From an uncultured Eubacteriales bacterium (GTDB taxonomy: Bacteria > Bacillota > Clostridia > Oscillospirales > CAG-272): a DNA stretch of 6,691 nucleotides. Made by a program: the position numbers and the translations under genes. Positions 5,587 through 6,691 of the stretch are shown here, piece after piece. Where the stretch lies: NCBI GenBank assembly GCA_905187695.1, contig CAJJIY010000053.1, positions 1 to 6,691 on the forward strand, written 5' to 3'. Below the pieces are notes generated by a model that searched no databases, had not been told where the DNA came from, and saw only the letters and a program-made list of their open reading frames with translations. Each line of letters begins with the position of its first letter. Within the stretch, counting starts at the first letter, position 1.

Positions 5587-6276
5587 ATGAAAAAAGAGAT
5601 CATTGTCAGCGCCAAGAGCGTGGACGAAGCGCTTTCCAAGGCGGTGGCCGAACTGGGCGCGCCGAATCTGGAGGCCATTGAATATACCGTTATTTCCGAA
5701 GGCAAGAAGGGCTTTCTGGGTCTGGGCGCCATGCCCGCGCAGGTGAGCGCTTCCTATTCCGTGAGCGGCGCAAAGGCCGCGTATGAGCTTATTTCTTCGC
5801 TGGTTTCGGGCATGGGCCTGCCGCTTTCGGTCCGCCTGAGCGAGGGCGAGGAGGGCACGAACCTGATCAGCGTGGAGGGCGAGGGCGCCGGCGTGCTCAT
5901 CGGCCATCACGGAGAGACGCTGGACGCGATTCAGTACCTGGCCAACCTTTCGGCCAACCGGAGAAATGCCGGTGAAAAGCGCGACTACTGCCGCGTGACC
6001 GTGGATGTGGAAAACTACCGCCGCAAGCGCGAGGAAGCGCTGCGCGCGCTGGCCCGCCGCATGGCCGAGAAGGTGCTTCGCTACGGCAAGAGCGTGATGC
6101 TGGAGCCCATGAATCCCTATGAGCGCCGGATCATCCACTCCGAGGTGCAGGGAATCGAAGGCGTTTCGACCAACTCCATCGGCAGTGAGAACAACCGCAA
6201 AGTGGTGATCTACCTGGACGACGCGCCGGCCAAAGCCGCGCCCGCAGACGACAGCGACGACTACGGCGAGTTTTAA
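5587..6276 (+). CDS. jag: Jag/KhpB RNA-binding protein (Jag-N, KH, R3H)
   Basis: A 229-residue protein with the complete Jag order. The Jag-N domain (about 1-50) carries the typical GKKGFLGLG stretch. The KH domain (about 75-140) has its GxxG loop as G106-H-H-G109 in IGHHGETLDAIQYL. The R3H domain (about 145-210) has R180-x3-H184 in NPYERRIIH. Jag (SpoIIIJ-associated protein, KhpB) binds RNA, partners KhpA in several Firmicutes, and affects cell elongation and division. Its place directly after yidC is conserved. The start is fixed by AAGGAG (5575-5580) six nt upstream. The protein ends in a short acidic tail (DDSDDYGEF). A hairpin follows within 10 nt, so the operon may end or be damped here before mnmE. 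Confidence 0.97.
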   Translation: MKKEIIVSAKSVDEALSKAVAELGAPNLEAIEYTVISEGKKGFLGLGAMPAQVSASYSVSGAKAAYELISSLVSGMGLPLSVRLSEGEEGTNLISVEGEGAGVLIGHHGETLDAIQYLANLSANRRNAGEKRDYCRVTVDVENYRRKREEALRALARRMAEKVLRYGKSVMLEPMNPYERRIIHSEVQGIEGVSTNSIGSENNRKVVIYLDDAPAKAAPADDSDDYGEF

Positions 6277-6283
6277 AAAGAAA

Positions 6284-6317
6284 AAAGGGTGCTTCTCACC
6301 GGAGGGGCACCCTTTAT
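6284..6317. terminator. Hairpin terminator after jag
   Basis: Fourteen continuous pairs, two of them G-U (6284-6297 with 6302-6315), close an ACCG tetraloop. The plus-strand tail is only TTTAT, so termination of the jag transcript may be incomplete. The A-rich stretch at 6275-6286 would give a much better U tract on the minus strand, although no minus-strand gene is visible here. Confidence 0.65.
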
Positions 6318-6335
6318 CTCCCCATTGGGGGGAGA
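6317..6335. repeat. Short inverted repeat, possibly part of a REP-like element
   Basis: TCTCCCC (6317-6323) pairs with GGGGAGA (6329-6335) around a five-base loop, directly after the jag terminator stem. CTCCCC-N-GGGGAG palindromes recall intergenic repeats I remember from related Clostridia, but membership in such a family cannot be shown from one copy. Confidence 0.45.
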
Positions 6336-6386
6336 CGAATGCCATCGGCGGAGAAAACGGGGGATCGCCGCGCCGGTGATCCGGCA

Positions 6387-6449
6387 AAAGCCGGCAGGAA
6401 CCGCCGGAAGAAAGCCGGCAGGAACGAAACGGCCGGCGGAAACAGGAAC
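6387..6449 (+). repeat. 24-nt imperfect tandem repeat upstream of mnmE
   Basis: AAAGCCGGCAGGAAC occurs at 6387-6401 and again at 6411-6425, 24 nt apart. A third copy, eroded to CAGGAAC (6443-6449), keeps the same period. CCGGC/GCCGG arms around the copies (for example 6381-6385 with 6390-6394, around an AAAA loop) can also form small hairpins. The spacer 6277-6482 holds no gene I can support; it contains this repeat, the two hairpins before it and the mnmE ribosome-binding site. Confidence 0.7.
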
Positions 6450-6482
6450 GGCCGGGCGCTCCGGTGCGTTAAGGAGGATTTT

Positions 6483-6691
6483 ATGACATTGACGGATACA
6501 ATCGCCGCGGTTTCCACACCGCGGGGCAAGGGCGGCGTGGCGCTCATTCGGGTGTCGGGGACGGACGCCCGCGCGGTGCTCTCGCGCGTCTTCCGGCCGC
6601 ACGGCAAAGCGCCGGTCGAAAATCCCCGGCGGATGTGCTTTGGGGAGATCCTCGGCGCGGGGAACGAGGTCATTGACGCGGGACTTTGCTG
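6483..6691 (+). CDS. mnmE: tRNA modification GTPase MnmE, 5' part (runs off the window)
   Basis: Only the first 69 codons are present, and the frame is open at the right edge. The N-terminus DTIAAVSTPRGKGGVALIRV followed by SG is the characteristic MnmE start, and FGEIL and EVID further on fit the N-terminal tetrahydrofolate-binding domain. With MnmG, the full protein installs the carboxymethylaminomethyl group on wobble uridine 34 of certain tRNAs; the central GTPase domain lies beyond the window. The start is set by a strong AAGGAGG (6471-6477) five nt upstream. Its position after jag is the conserved order. A Gly-Lys-Gly stands where many relatives have Gly-Glu-Gly after the STP motif, a mild variation. 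Confidence 0.95.
   Translation, partial: MTLTDTIAAVSTPRGKGGVALIRVSGTDARAVLSRVFRPHGKAPVENPRRMCFGEILGAGNEVIDAGLC

Noticed and set aside
3672..5732. 686-codon minus-strand open frame across all of yidC
   Set aside because: It is exactly antisense to a clear yidC, has an Arg/Gly/His-rich composition typical of GC-rich shadow frames, and shows no recognisable domain.
5380..6387. 335-codon minus-strand open frame opposite jag
   Set aside because: Covers jag, the end of yidC and the hairpin spacer; low-complexity ends and no recognisable motif.
6289..6486. 65-codon plus-strand frame with eight-residue repeats whose stop overlaps the mnmE ATG
   Set aside because: It starts with GTG inside a terminator stem and has no ribosome-binding site. 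The peptide repeat (KPAGTAGR-like) only reflects the 24-nt DNA repeat, since 24 is a multiple of three.
1..6691. CRISPR array, tRNA or rRNA genes, phage or transposase genes
   Set aside because: No spaced direct repeats of CRISPR kind, no tRNA-like cloverleaf with T-loop signature, and no integrase or transposase motif was seen on either strand.

Overview
The window looks like chromosomal housekeeping DNA from a GC-rich low-GC-type Gram-positive bacterium, most likely a Clostridia member of the Oscillospiraceae/Ruminococcaceae kind. Four things support this: a Gram-positive style YidC with a lipoprotein signal peptide followed by a Jag/KhpB gene, a YmdB-type phosphoesterase, strong AGGAGG ribosome-binding sites, and sigma-A-like promoters. 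Genus cannot be fixed from the sequence alone.

Left part (1-1700): a 519-codon membrane protein with an N-terminal CvpA-like four-helix region, a Gly-rich hinge built from 21-nt tandem repeats, and a large C-terminal domain I do not recognise. It ends in a bidirectional hairpin terminator shared with the convergent ymdB gene. Middle left (1695-2468, minus strand): ymdB, a binuclear-metal phosphoesterase with its full set of metal-ligand residues.

Right part (2500-6691, plus strand): the classical origin-side cluster rpmH-rnpA-yidD-yidC-jag-mnmE. A near-consensus promoter preceded by A-tracts drives rpmH. A foldable leader ends just before its Shine-Dalgarno sequence, and a terminator-like hairpin separates rpmH from rnpA. 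rnpA, yidD and yidC are linked by two ATGA overlaps, and jag follows after 13 nt. A 206-nt spacer full of inverted and tandem repeats separates jag from mnmE, which runs off the right edge.

Together these genes make ribosomal protein L34, the protein subunit of RNase P, the membrane insertase with its helper YidD and the RNA-binding protein KhpB, and a tRNA wobble-uridine modification GTPase. The gene that normally lies divergently beside rpmH, dnaA, is absent. ymdB occupies that place and I saw no DnaA-box cluster, so the replication origin is probably elsewhere or further away.

I find no convincing new multi-gene system. The most interesting points are a Glu at the YidC position that normally carries the groove Arg/Lys, the uncharacterised C-terminal domain of the CvpA-like protein, the structured rpmH leader and downstream attenuator-like hairpin, and the repeat-packed jag-mnmE spacer.
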